From DATFVJ01 sp963851085 (GTDB taxonomy: Bacteria > Actinomycetota > Actinomycetes > Streptosporangiales > Streptosporangiaceae), in the NCBI GenBank assembly GCA_963851085.1, contig CAWKNX010000011.1:62001-126000 (forward strand): DNA of 64,000 nt. The letters run 5' to 3'. The translations under genes and the position numbers were made by a program. Below the pieces are notes generated by a model, which was not told where the DNA came from, searched no databases, and was given only the letters and a program-made list of their open reading frames with translations. Below, in pieces: positions 1-8,788 of this stretch. The first letter of the stretch is position 1. Each line of letters opens with the position of its first letter.

Positions 1-626
1 CGCAGCACGTCTCGTTGGGTGCGCCCGCGGTCCGGGCGCTGTCGATTATGAAGCGGCTCGCCACCTCTCCGGCGGCGGATCAGTCCCTGTCGGTGCAGAA
101 GGAGGACCAGAACCGGCTCGGTATGGAGGCGGGCAAGGCGGCGTTCGAGCTGAACTACCCGTACGTCTACCCTTCGATGAAGGGCGATCAGCCGAATCTG
201 TTCAAGAACTTCAAGTGGACGCTGTACCCGAGGGTTAACGCGAACGAGCCTGCCCACGTGACGATCGGCGGCATCGACCTCGCGATCAGCCGGTATACCC
301 AGCACTCCAATCTCGCCTTCCAGGCCGCGCTGTGCATACGCGACAGCGCCAACCAGTTGATCGCCGCGACCAAGGGCGGCCTGCCGCCGACGATCGCCAG
401 CCTGTACAACAATCCAGCGCTGTTCCCCGACTACCCGTTCCACGCGGACATCCTGGCGGCGCTGCAAACCGCGAGCGTGCGGCCGAAGACTCCCGCCTAC
501 CAGAACATATCCATCGTCGTCTCCCACCTCGTGTCGCCCCCGGCCGGGATCAATCCCGCGAGCACGGAGAAGACGATGGCCAGCCAGATCAACGACGCCC
601 TCCAGTCGAAGGGCCTGATTCCATGA
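1..626 (+). CDS. ABC transporter sugar-binding protein (C-terminal part)
   Basis: The frame is already open at the window edge, so the signal peptide and N-terminal lobe lie upstream. About 207 residues remain, ending at a TGA at 624-626. They resemble the C-terminal lobe of family 1 extracellular solute-binding proteins, with alternating helices and aromatic residues such as NYPYVYPSMKG. The assignment rests mainly on context: two MalF/MalG-type permeases and a UgpC-type ATPase follow on the same strand, the usual order of a sugar importer operon. A GH13 glucosidase 5 kb downstream suggests an alpha-glucoside such as trehalose or maltose, but the substrate cannot be read from this fragment. 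Confidence 0.75.
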   Translation, partial: QHVSLGAPAVRALSIMKRLATSPAADQSLSVQKEDQNRLGMEAGKAAFELNYPYVYPSMKGDQPNLFKNFKWTLYPRVNANEPAHVTIGGIDLAISRYTQHSNLAFQAALCIRDSANQLIAATKGGLPPTIASLYNNPALFPDYPFHADILAALQTASVRPKTPAYQNISIVVSHLVSPPAGINPASTEKTMASQINDALQSKGLIP

Positions 627-674
627 CCTCCCGGGCGGCCGTCCCGGCCGCGGCCGCGAGAAAGGTAGGGGCCG

Positions 675-1623
675 ATGACCACTAACACGCAGACGGTCGC
701 CGCCGAGGAGACCCGGGCCGCAGAGCGCAAGCACCGTCGGCAGTTGTCGGAGGGTGCGCGGGCCGAGCGCAGGCTCGGCTGGCTGCTCTGCGCCCCGGCG
801 GTGATCGTGATGATCGCGGTGGCGGCGTACCCGATCATCTACGCCGTCTATCTGTCGCTGCAGCGCTACGACCTGCGCTTCCCCAACCTGGCCCACTTCA
901 TCGGGTTTAGCAACTACGGGGCGGTGCTCACCTCGTACTACTGGTGGCACGCGCTGGGGGTGACATTGCTCATCACCGTCGTCTCGGTCGCGATCGAACT
1001 GGTGCTCGGCATGCTGCTCGCGCTGCTCATGTACCGTACGCTCTTCGGCCGCGGCAGCGTACGCACCGCCATCCTCATGCCGTACGGCATCGTGACCGTC
1101 GCCGCGGCATTCAGCTGGCAGTATGCGTGGACGCCGAGCGAGGGTTACCTGTCGGCGCTGTTCGGCAACGGCGCGCCGCTGACGAAGACGGGCACGGCCA
1201 TCGCGGTCATCATCCTCGCGGAGGTATGGAAGACCACGCCGTTCATGGCGCTGCTGCTGATGGCGGGCCTGTCGCTGGTCCCTGAGGACCTGCAGAAAGC
1301 GGCCAAGGTGGACGGCGCGACCGCATGGCAGCGCTTCTTCCGTATCACCCTGCCGCTGATGAAACCGGCGATCCTGGTCGCGTTGCTGTTCCGGACGCTC
1401 GACGCGTTCAGGATCTTCGACAACATCTTCATCCTGACGCAGGGTGGCAATGGCACCTACTCGGTTTCGATCCTCGGTTACGACAACCTCTTCATCGGCG
1501 CTGAACCTCGGCATCGGGTCGGCGATCTCCGTCCTGATCTTCATCTGCGTCGCGATCATCGCGTTCCTGTTCATCTGGGGATTCGGCGCGGCCGTACCTG
1601 GCACGACGACACCGGGAAAGTGA
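675..1623 (+). CDS. Sugar ABC transporter permease 1 (MalF-type, +1 frameshift)
   Basis: First integral membrane subunit of the sugar importer. It has a charged cytosolic N-terminus, then about six hydrophobic segments, and the EAA loop EDLQKAAKVDGATAW that docks on the ATPase. The uninterrupted frame loses homology after YDNLFIG. The expected continuation LNLGIGSAISVLIF is in the next frame and ends at TGA 1621-1623. One extra G at 1500 explains this, so the gene is either inactivated in its last transmembrane helix or affected by a sequencing error. The start is ATG 675, just after the binding-protein gene. The family's usual length (about 310 residues) is recovered once the shift is corrected. 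Confidence 0.85.
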
Positions 1624-1630
1624 GGCACTG

Positions 1631-2465
1631 ATGGCTACCACGACCGCCAGGCAAAAGGTCGGCTGGGGCACCGCCAACACGATCGCCGTGATACTGGCGC
1701 TGATCCCGGTCCTCTGGATCGTCTCCCTGTCGTTCAAGGATCCCGCCGACGATCACCAACGCGGATTTCTGGCCGGTGAAGTGGACCTGGGCGAACTACA
1801 GCGGGATCCTCACCACCTCGACGTTCATCCGCCCGCTGATCAACTCGATCGGAATCGGCATCATCGCCACGTTCATCGCCGTGACGCTCGCGTCGCTCGC
1901 CGCCTACGCGGTGGCTCGCCTGGCCTTCCCGGGAAAGAACGTGCTCATCGGCATGTCGCTGCTCATCGCGATATTCCCGATCATCTCGCTGGTGACCCCG
2001 CTGTTCAGCATCGAGCGTGCGCTCGGCATCTTCAACACCTGGCCCGGGCTGATCATCCCGTACATCGCCTTCGGCCTGCCGCTCGGCATCTACATCCTCT
2101 CGGCGTTCTTCCGCGAGATCCCGTGGGAGCTTGAGAAGGCGGCGAAGATGGACGGCGCTACCCCGTTCCAGGCGTTCACCAAGGTCATCGCGCCACTGGC
2201 CGCACCAGGAATGGTCACCACCGCGATCCTGGTGTTCCTCGCCTGCTGGAACGAGTTCCTGCTGGCGATCTCCCTCACGTCGACCATCGCCGCGCGCACG
2301 GCGCCGGCCGCGATGGGCTTCTTCACCGGTAGCTCGCAGTTCACCGCGCCGACCGGGTCAATCTCGGCCGCGGCGGTGGTCATCACCATTCCGATCATCA
2401 TTTTCGTGCTGTTCTTCCAGCGCCGGATCGTCGCCGGGCTGACGTCAGGCGCGGTCAAGGGCTAG
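1631..2465 (+). CDS. Sugar ABC transporter permease 2 (MalG-type, +1 frameshift)
   Basis: Second membrane subunit of the importer. The N-terminal 38 residues (first transmembrane helix, ending SLSFKDPA) are in one frame. From 1749 the protein continues in another frame with TITNADFWPVKWTWANY, five more hydrophobic segments and the EAA loop ELEKAAKMDGATPFQAF, ending at 2465. A single extra G at 1748 accounts for the break. Corrected length is about 277 residues, normal for MalG homologues. It starts 7 bases after the stop of permease 1, indicating one transcript. Confidence 0.85.
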
Positions 2466-2486
2466 ACAGGGCATAAGGAGCACACA

Positions 2487-3785
2487 GTGGCCGACATCAC
2501 TTTGGACAATGTGACCAAGCGCTTCCCCGACGGGGCGCTCGCGGTCGACAGCTTCACCCTCGACATCTCCGACGGCGAGTTCGTCATCCTGGTCGGGCCC
2601 TCGGGCTGCGGGAAGTCGACGACCCTCAACATGATCGCTGGCCTGGAGGACATCACCGAGGGTGAACTGCGCATCGGTGGGCAGGTGGTGAACAACAAGG
2701 CACCTAAGGATCGGGACATCGCGATGGTGTTCCAGAGCTACGCGCTGTACCCGCACATGACAGTGCGGGAGAACATGGGTTTCGCGCTGAAGCTCGCCAA
2801 GACACCGAAGAACGTCATCGACGAGAAGGTCAACGAGGCGGCCCGGATCCTCGACCTTACCCAGCATCTCGATCGCAGGCCGGCGAACCTGTCCGGCGGC
2901 CAGCGGCAGCGGGTCGCGATGGGGCGCGCGATCGTCCGCGACCCGGCCGCCTTCCTGATGGACGAGCCGCTGTCCAACCTCGACGCGAAGCTGCGTGTGC
3001 AGATGCGCACCGAGGTCTCGCGGATACAGCGGCGGCTCGGCACCACCATGGTCTACGTGACACACGACCAGACCGAGGCGATGACGCTCGGCGACCGCGT
3101 GGCGGTGATGCGCAGCGGCATCCTGCAGCAGGTGGCATCGCCGCAGGAGCTGTACGACCGGCCGAAGAACCTGTTCGTCGCCGGCTTCATCGGGTCGCCC
3201 GCGATGAACTTCATGGCGGCAACCGTCGAGGATGGCAAATTGCGCACCGGGCTTGGCGACCTCCCGCTGAGCGACCAGGTACGGCGCGCGATCGAGAGCA
3301 GCGGCGCTGGCCGCGACGTGATCGTCGGCATCCGCCCGGAAGACTTCGAGGACGCGTCGCTCGTCGCGCCGGAGGCCCGCCCGCACGGCATCACGTTCCG
3401 CGCGTCCATCGACGTCCTCGAGTCCTTGGGCGCGGACGTGTTCGTCTACTTCACCCAGGAGCGCCAGCAAGCGGCGAAGGCTGCCGAGCTCGAGGAACTT
3501 GCCAAGGACTCGGGCCGTGCGGACACCGGTTCGAGCGTTGACACGGTGACCGCGAGGCTCGACCCAGCGACGCGCGTGCGCGAGGGCCAGGAGGCCGAGC
3601 TGTGGGTCGATGTCCGGCCGATGCACGTGTTCAACCCGGCGACGGGTGAGGATCTTGCACTCGGTGACGGCGGCAGCGCAAGCACCGGCGGTGGCAGCAC
3701 CAGCAGTTCCGGCCGCAAGGTCCGCGGCGCCGCCGGCACCGAGGCCACTGGTACGGGCGCTCCGGCGGACGCGCCCGCCACCTGA
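2487..3785 (+). CDS. Sugar ABC transporter ATP-binding protein (UgpC/SugC/MsmK type)
   Basis: ATPase that energises the sugar importer on the cytosolic face. The nucleotide-binding domain has Walker A GPSGCGKST (37-45), a Q-loop at FQSYALYPH, signature LSGGQ (135-139), Walker B FLMDEP (156-161) and switch His193. A TOBE-type regulatory domain follows, with GIRPEDFED. The C-terminal 45 residues are low-complexity Ser/Gly/Thr/Ala. At 432 residues it is longer than the usual 360-400 because of that tail and an acidic insertion (AAKAAELEELAKDSG) in the TOBE region. The start is GTG 2487, preceded by AAGGAG at 2475-2480. In actinomycetes such ATPases may serve several sugar importers. Confidence 0.93.
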   Translation: MADITLDNVTKRFPDGALAVDSFTLDISDGEFVILVGPSGCGKSTTLNMIAGLEDITEGELRIGGQVVNNKAPKDRDIAMVFQSYALYPHMTVRENMGFALKLAKTPKNVIDEKVNEAARILDLTQHLDRRPANLSGGQRQRVAMGRAIVRDPAAFLMDEPLSNLDAKLRVQMRTEVSRIQRRLGTTMVYVTHDQTEAMTLGDRVAVMRSGILQQVASPQELYDRPKNLFVAGFIGSPAMNFMAATVEDGKLRTGLGDLPLSDQVRRAIESSGAGRDVIVGIRPEDFEDASLVAPEARPHGITFRASIDVLESLGADVFVYFTQERQQAAKAAELEELAKDSGRADTGSSVDTVTARLDPATRVREGQEAELWVDVRPMHVFNPATGEDLALGDGGSASTGGGSTSSSGRKVRGAAGTEATGTGAPADAPAT

Positions 3786-3817
3786 CGGTGGCGCGGCCGT
3801 CCCTGCTGCTCGAGTTG

Positions 3818-4660
3818 CTACTGGAGTTTCGCGCGGAGCCGCTCGATCACGTCATCGTTCCACTCGTGGGTGCGGATCAGCCGGTACCGCTCGCGCGCGA
3901 TCCGCATGTAGGCCTCGGCGTCGGTGCAGGATCCGAGCAGGCCTGCGGCGCGGAGCATGCGCACGACCGGCGTGTATTCCTCCCCGAACCACCGGCGGGC
4001 GATCTCGCTGCGATCGAGGAAACGCTGCTTGTCCTGCATGTAACGGAAGCCCCACGCCTCGACGGCCTCCCCGAGTTCCGCGTACGACCACGGGTCGCTG
4101 ACCGTGAGCCTGGCGTATGCCTGCGGCGGCAGCGGTACCCTCGATCGGAACATCCGCTCGTAACTCTTGATCAGCAGGTCACCCCGGTGCCGGATGCCCT
4201 TGGCGGGCACGGCGGTTACGACTTCGGTCACATAGGCGTCGATTGTCTTCTCTCCGGTCGCGAGCGCGATCGAAACCCGGTGGTGGCCGTCCTTGACGAA
4301 GTGCAGGTCACCGACCCGGTACACGTCGATCGGCGGGATGGCCTCGCCGCGCCGCTGCGCCAGGGCAAGCCGCTCCCAGCGCTCACGGACACGGCTCGAC
4401 GTTGGCCGGAAGCGGCGGTCGAAGTCGCGCCGGGAATCGACGGTGCCGACGACCGTGTCCAGCGCGATGGTCTTCAGGCCGAGGGACCGCTCGCCCTTCA
4501 TGCCGAGGGCGGCAACGACCTCGTCGAACGGGAGGATGAGGTTGACGTCGTCCGGCTCACCGCGAAGCCAGTGGGCGAGCCTGGCAAGTGTCTGGCGCCT
4601 GCGGGCCCGCTGGAAATCGTTCTCGACGTCCGCCCGCGGGAAACCTGTCTCAGCGCGCAC
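3818..4660 (-). CDS. ParB/sulfiredoxin-fold nuclease-like protein
   Basis: A 280-residue protein with the motif FVKDGHHRVSIALATG (121-136), the signature of the ParB N-terminal/Srx fold that binds CTP or ATP. The rest is largely helical and basic. No typical ParB DNA-binding helix-turn-helix is obvious and no parA lies beside it, so this is not the segregation ParB. Actinomycete genomes carry many stand-alone homologues of unknown role. It starts at GTG 4660, inside the 3' end of the phosphoesterase gene (11-base overlap), so the two are probably translationally coupled. Its end faces the sugar ATPase gene convergently. Confidence 0.7.
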   Translation of the reverse strand: MRAETGFPRADVENDFQRARRRQTLARLAHWLRGEPDDVNLILPFDEVVAALGMKGERSLGLKTIALDTVVGTVDSRRDFDRRFRPTSSRVRERWERLALAQRRGEAIPPIDVYRVGDLHFVKDGHHRVSIALATGEKTIDAYVTEVVTAVPAKGIRHRGDLLIKSYERMFRSRVPLPPQAYARLTVSDPWSYAELGEAVEAWGFRYMQDKQRFLDRSEIARRWFGEEYTPVVRMLRAAGLLGSCTDAEAYMRIARERYRLIRTHEWNDDVIERLRAKLQ

Positions 4661-5351
4661 CGTAGCGCCCGGTCTGCAGGACGCGGGCGGCCGCGCCCGG
4701 TTCTATGTCGATCAGATGTCGCCCGACAACGTTGCGCACCACCGTCGGCCCGATCCGCCGATCCGGATTGGCCACGTCGCAGCGCGCCACGTGCCCGTGC
4801 AGCAACAGCGCGGGCTGCAGTCGCGCGACGAGACTGTTCAGCGCGGTGAATCCCTGGTGCACAGGGTCGTCGCCGTCGCCGACACCTCGCGGCGGGGAAT
4901 GGGTGAGGAGTATGTCGATGCGTCGGCGGTCCCGCATACGGCGCCAGCGGGCCCTGCGGTTCAGGGCGCGGGCCCGCCGGGACTGCTGGCGGTCACTGTA
5001 CTGGTTGGGCCCGCCACTGTAGCGGCGGCAGCCACCAAGACCCGCCACCCGCAGACCGGCCACGTCGATCATCATGCCATCGGCGCTGATCGCCCCGTCG
5101 GGCCACGGTGCTCGCGCCGGATGCCCGGCCCGCAGCGTGAGCCCGGCGCGGGAGATCCGGTAACCGGACAAATCCGGGTCGTGGTTGCCCGGCACGAAGA
5201 CAAGCGGCACGTCAAGGGCATTCATCAGGTAACCGAGGTAGTCGAAAGGGAGATCCCCACAGGCCAGAATCAGCTCGGCATCGCCGGCCGGGCTCACGTC
5301 CGCGCAGAGCCCGTCATCGACCTCATCGGATACAGCGAGGACGCGGACCAC
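4650..5351 (-). CDS. Calcineurin-like metallophosphoesterase
   Basis: A 233-residue protein with core metallophosphatase motifs: GDLP near residue 32 (D of GD), GNHD near residue 55, a histidine in LLTHSPP and LLHGH near residue 186. These provide most ligands of the di-metal site. The first motif, normally D-x-H, reads SDEVD, so the usual histidine is replaced and metal site 1 may differ. A basic, arginine-rich stretch (RRARALNRRARWRRMRDRRR) suggests nucleic acid or phosphate contact. The start is GTG 5351. It sits between a small membrane protein gene upstream and a ParB-like gene downstream on the minus strand. The substrate is not predictable. Confidence 0.75.
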   Translation of the reverse strand: MVRVLAVSDEVDDGLCADVSPAGDAELILACGDLPFDYLGYLMNALDVPLVFVPGNHDPDLSGYRISRAGLTLRAGHPARAPWPDGAISADGMMIDVAGLRVAGLGGCRRYSGGPNQYSDRQQSRRARALNRRARWRRMRDRRRIDILLTHSPPRGVGDGDDPVHQGFTALNSLVARLQPALLLHGHVARCDVANPDRRIGPTVVRNVVGRHLIDIEPGAAARVLQTGRYGAR

Positions 5352-5420
5352 ATGTCGATGGTACGCGGGACACGGCGCCGGCCACCGCAGCGCTCGCTGC
5401 CGCGCTCAGCGCCGCCGCGG

Positions 5421-5810
5421 TCAGTGCGGTGCAGCCTGCCTGACGTCCAGCCCGCGCTCCCGCAGTGCCGACTCCACCCGGTAGATCTCGGCCTGCGAAG
5501 CCTGCGCAGCCGGCGGCGGGCTGACTTCGAGCCGCTGGCAGGCCGAACACAGCGCATCGAGGTAGGCCGCCCGCAGCGCCCGCAGGCGCAGGCCCTTGGC
5601 GGGCGTCCCCATCGTGTTCTCCACCGTTTCAAGCTCCATCCGGAGACGCCGGAGGTTCGCGCTCAGCCGCTCGATCGGCTCGGTGGTGACAACGCGGTCA
5701 CGGCGGTGGCGTTCGGTGAGCCAGCGGAACGCGCGGATACTGCCGAGCAGCGCGAACCCCGCCGCGGTCGGAAAGAGGATCACGGCCACAAGCTCGAGTG
5801 CCGGGCCCAT
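5421..5810 (-). CDS. Small membrane-anchored protein, unknown function
   Basis: Starting at ATG 5810 gives 129 residues: one N-terminal transmembrane segment (MGPALELVAVILFP to about residue 25), then a charged, helical cytosolic region rich in Arg, Glu and Leu that could form a coiled coil. The frame is open further upstream, but the extra residues lack coding character. It is the first gene of a minus-strand trio ahead of a metallophosphoesterase and a ParB-like protein. It is not assignable to a named family by eye. Confidence 0.5.
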   Translation of the reverse strand: MGPALELVAVILFPTAAGFALLGSIRAFRWLTERHRRDRVVTTEPIERLSANLRRLRMELETVENTMGTPAKGLRLRALRAAYLDALCSACQRLEVSPPPAAQASQAEIYRVESALRERGLDVRQAAPH

Positions 5811-5892
5811 GTCCCAAGTGTCGGCCCGCCAACGGCACGAAGGCAACGGGTCGGGCATATTTGACCGGCACGCGCCATGACGATCAAGCGCC

Positions 5893-7566
5893 ATGACGAT
5901 CAAGCATCACGAAGACACCGCACCAGGAAGATCCCGCTGCCCGATGGGAGATGTAGTGGACAGCAGCACCAGGAGCGCCAAGAGCATCACCACACAGCGC
6001 TGGTGGCACGGCGCCGTGCTCTACCAGTTGTACGTCAGGTCGTGGCTCGACGCCGACCAGGACGGCTACGGTGACCTGGGCGGCGTCATAGCCGGGCTCG
6101 ACCACTTGGCGTGGCTGGGCGTCGACGGTATCTGGCTGTCGCCGACCATGCCCTCACCCGACGACGACTGGGGCTACGACGTCCGTGACTACCTGGGCGT
6201 CCACCCGGAACTCGGCACAATGGACGACCTCGACCGCCTCATCGCCGAGGCGGGTAAACGAGACATGCGGGTACTGCTCGATCTGGTGCCCAACCACACG
6301 AGCTCCGCCCATCCCTGGTTCGTCGACGCGTCAAGCGGGCCAGACTCTGCGCATCGCGGCTTCTATGTCTGGGCCGACCCGGCGCCGGACGGCGGCCCGC
6401 CGAACAATTGGCGTGACACCACCGGAGCCCGTGCCTGGACTCTGGACAAGCCGAGCGGCCAGTATTACCTGCACAATTTCCTGGACAGCCAGCCCGACCT
6501 GAACTGGTGGGAACCCGCGGTCCACGACGAGTTCCGCAAAATTCTCAGATTCTGGCTTGACCGGGGGGTTGCCGGATTCCGCATCGACGTCGCTCACGGT
6601 CTTTACAAGGACGCCGAATTGCGTGACAACCCGCCGCTTGCCAAGGATGACCCGCTCCTGGGGCGCTTCGGCCTGAAACCCGTCTATAACGCCAACAGGC
6701 CGGAGACCCACGGCGTTTACAGGGACTGGCGCCGTATCGCGGAAAGCTATCCGTCACCGCGGCTGCTGCTTGGCGAAACCTGGGTCGGAGATTTCGCGGC
6801 CCTCGCCGCCTACCACGGGCAGGGCGACGAACTTCAGCTCACCTTCAACTTCCCGTTTATCTTCACCCGGTTCACCGCACGCGAAATGGCCGGCGTCGTC
6901 GCACGCACTCTCGCGCACCTCCCGGCCGGTGAGTGCCCGGTTTGGACGGCGTCGAACCACGACGTCGGTCGTTTCCCGACCCGGTGGTGCGGCGGTGACG
7001 AGCGCAAGGCCCGGCTTACCCTGCTCGTGCTCGCCACCCTGCCGGGCACGACGGTTCTGTACTACGGCGACGAGATCGCCATGACCGACGTCAACGTCCC
7101 ACCCGAACTGCAAAGGGACCGGATGACGCTGCGTCATCGCGGAAAGGGCAGCAGGGACCGGGCCAGGACCCCCATGCAATGGAACGCCTCGCCGTCGGCC
7201 GGTTTCACCTCCGGCAGCGTCAAGCCGTGGCTCCCGCTCGGCGACAACGGGGCCCACAATGTCGCCGACCAGCGCGCCGATCAGTCGTCGACACTCTGGT
7301 TCTGCCGCCGGCTGCTGGCGCTTCGCCACGCGGAATTCCGTGGCCAGATCGCGAGCTACACGCAGCTTCCTTCGCCGCGCGACCTTTGGATCTACCGGGT
7401 CGGCGCGCTGACCGTGGCAGCCAATCTCTCGGCCGACACCACGGAGCCGTTCGACCCGGGCGGGCCGGTCCTGCTGTCCACGCAGTCCACGACCGGACCC
7501 GCACCGGGCCCGCCGGGCGATATCTCACTTGGGCCCTGGGAGGCCGTTGTCGTCCGGCGCAAATGA
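5893..7566 (+). CDS. GH13 alpha-glucosidase / oligo-1,6-glucosidase-like enzyme
   Basis: A 557-residue alpha-amylase-superfamily hydrolase that would split terminal alpha-glucosidic bonds in short oligosaccharides. All four conserved regions are present: DLVPNHTS (130-137), GFRIDVAHG (228-236, nucleophile Asp232), GETW (acid/base Glu295) and SNHD (Asp357). WLSPTMPSPDDDWGYDV matches exo-acting AglA/oligo-1,6-glucosidase types. There is no signal peptide, so it acts in the cytosol on imported sugar, fitting the ABC importer nearby. A second ATG at codon 18 is an alternative start. Its stop overlaps the ATG of the decayed FUSC gene (ATGA). Confidence 0.9.
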   Translation: MTIKHHEDTAPGRSRCPMGDVVDSSTRSAKSITTQRWWHGAVLYQLYVRSWLDADQDGYGDLGGVIAGLDHLAWLGVDGIWLSPTMPSPDDDWGYDVRDYLGVHPELGTMDDLDRLIAEAGKRDMRVLLDLVPNHTSSAHPWFVDASSGPDSAHRGFYVWADPAPDGGPPNNWRDTTGARAWTLDKPSGQYYLHNFLDSQPDLNWWEPAVHDEFRKILRFWLDRGVAGFRIDVAHGLYKDAELRDNPPLAKDDPLLGRFGLKPVYNANRPETHGVYRDWRRIAESYPSPRLLLGETWVGDFAALAAYHGQGDELQLTFNFPFIFTRFTAREMAGVVARTLAHLPAGECPVWTASNHDVGRFPTRWCGGDERKARLTLLVLATLPGTTVLYYGDEIAMTDVNVPPELQRDRMTLRHRGKGSRDRARTPMQWNASPSAGFTSGSVKPWLPLGDNGAHNVADQRADQSSTLWFCRRLLALRHAEFRGQIASYTQLPSPRDLWIYRVGALTVAANLSADTTEPFDPGGPVLLSTQSTTGPAPGPPGDISLGPWEAVVVRRK

Positions 7567-8157
7567 ACAGCGGCTACACGGCGCTCGTCGCCGTGGCAGT
7601 CGTCCTTGTCGTCCTCGGCACGCTCTGCTCGAACCAGTCTGTGCTCGCCGTCGCGGCCATGGCCGTGATCGGTTTCTGCGTGCTCTTCGCCGGCGTGTTC
7701 ACGCCGCTGGCGGCGCTCGGCGGCGCCGGGCGGTCGGGCAGCTGGTCTGGGCACACCTGACCCCGCGGTCGGTCTGGCTGCGTAACTCGGTGCGGGGCGC
7801 GGTCGGCCTCGCCGCGGCCGTCGCGGTGGCCAAGGCCGCGGACGTGTCACACGGCTTCTGGTCGTGCTCGGCGCCGTCTCGGTGCTGCGGTCGAGTGCGG
7901 TCGGGACGGGAATCACCGCGATACGCGCACTGGCCGGCACGGTGGTGGGATTCGTCATCGGCACGGCGATCATGCTGGGGCTCGGATCGCATGTCGTCGT
8001 CCTCTGGCTGGCGCTGCCCATGGCCGTGTTCGTGGCCGCTCTCGCGCCATCGGTCATCTCGTTCACCGCGGGCCAGGCCGTGGCCGGCGCGGCGCACGGC
8101 TTCGCAGCGCAGGGCCACCGGCGCCTGATAACCGGGCAGCCGCAGGCCGGTACCTGA
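7563..8157 (+). pseudogene. Decayed FUSC-family membrane protein
   Basis: Three pieces of one FUSC-type (aromatic acid exporter-like) membrane protein lie in three successive frames. Piece one runs from ATG 7563 and includes VVLGTLCSNQSVLAVAAMAV. Piece two, about 7733-7860, contains LTPRSVWLRNSVRGAVGLAA. Piece three, from about 7862 to the stop at 8157, contains VLGAVSVLRSSAVGTGITAI and several hydrophobic helices. A large internal segment is missing between pieces one and two. A single missing G in the TGG(G)TCGTG context separates pieces two and three. Family members exceed 600 residues, so N-terminal and C-terminal parts are also missing. It cannot make a normal protein. Confidence 0.75.
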
Positions 8158-8575
8158 CGACCCGGCAGCCGCAGGCCGGCGATGCGAGGGCCCGGCAAGC
8201 TGAACCGTGAATCGGCCGATTCACGGTTCAGCGGTGAGTGCCCACTGCTGTCCCCGTGATCCCGGGGCGTCCCTCCCGGTGCGGCCTCCGGGTGCGGCCC
8301 CGTGCGGCCGGTCCGTTGTCCGGCTCCCACGTCTGCGGGATACCTTTCCCAGCGCGCGGGGCCGCCGCTTCGCAGTCTGGCTCCTACGTCGGAGGACACC
8401 GTTTCCCGGTGCGCGGGGCCGCCGCCTCGCATCGTGACTGCTCCTCGCGCGCGGTCAGCTACTGGCATAATCCACAGTCGTCACTTTGTTGACGGGCGAC
8501 ACAAGCACGCCTAATGTCACGCCTAACTGCTGGGCCCCTTCTTGCCCCGAAGCCCATGCCGGGATAGGAGCAGCG
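8158..8575. other. Intergenic region with palindrome and short direct repeats
   Basis: No convincing gene. The stretch holds a perfect 30-bp palindrome at 8201-8230. It also holds two ~60-bp imperfect direct repeats (about 8318-8440) sharing the word CGCGGGGCCGCCGC. A doubled GCAGCCGCAGGCCGG lies at 8139-8177. Confidence 0.6.
8201..8230. terminator. Perfect 30-bp palindrome, possible terminator or operator
   Basis: TGAACCGTGAATCGG is followed directly by its exact reverse complement, giving a 15-bp stem with no loop bases. It sits 40 bp after the broken FUSC gene. No T-run follows on either strand, so a protein-binding operator is as likely as a terminator. Confidence 0.45.
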
Positions 8576-8788
8576 ATGCAGCCACACCGCCCGCTCGGCT
8601 TGACCGCAAGCCGGGCGTCGTCCTCCGGTACCGGGAAGCGCAGCCGCTGGCACCGTGGGCAGGGTCAGGCCCAACGGCCCACCGCGCAGTGGTCCACCCG
8701 GTGGCCCAGGCTGGAGCGCAAGCTTGAGGAGCGCAGCGTTGAGGAGCCTGCGTCGGAGCGGCCCGCAGTTGATCGGCCGATGTCATGA
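8576..8788 (+). CDS. Small basic protein, unknown, coupled to amidohydrolase
   Basis: A 70-residue frame starting at ATG 8576 with a good ribosome-binding site (ATAGGAG, 5 bases upstream). Its TGA overlaps the next gene's ATG (ATGA at 8785-8788), the pattern of translational coupling. The product is rich in Arg, Ser, Pro and Glu, has no hydrophobic segment and matches no family I know. It could be a leader peptide rather than a functional protein. The opposite strand is also open here, so the call is tentative. Confidence 0.35.
   Translation: MQPHRPLGLTASRASSSGTGKRSRWHRGQGQAQRPTAQWSTRWPRLERKLEERSVEEPASERPAVDRPMS

Noticed and set aside
1490..1760. Programmed ribosomal frameshifting in the sugar permeases
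   Set aside because: No slippery heptamer or downstream structure is evident, and similar one-base shifts occur in several unrelated genes, which favours error or mutation.
3818..4660. Chromosome partitioning ParB with parS
   Set aside because: Only the ParB/Srx motif is present; no ParA gene, no clear HTH domain and no parS-like site was seen.
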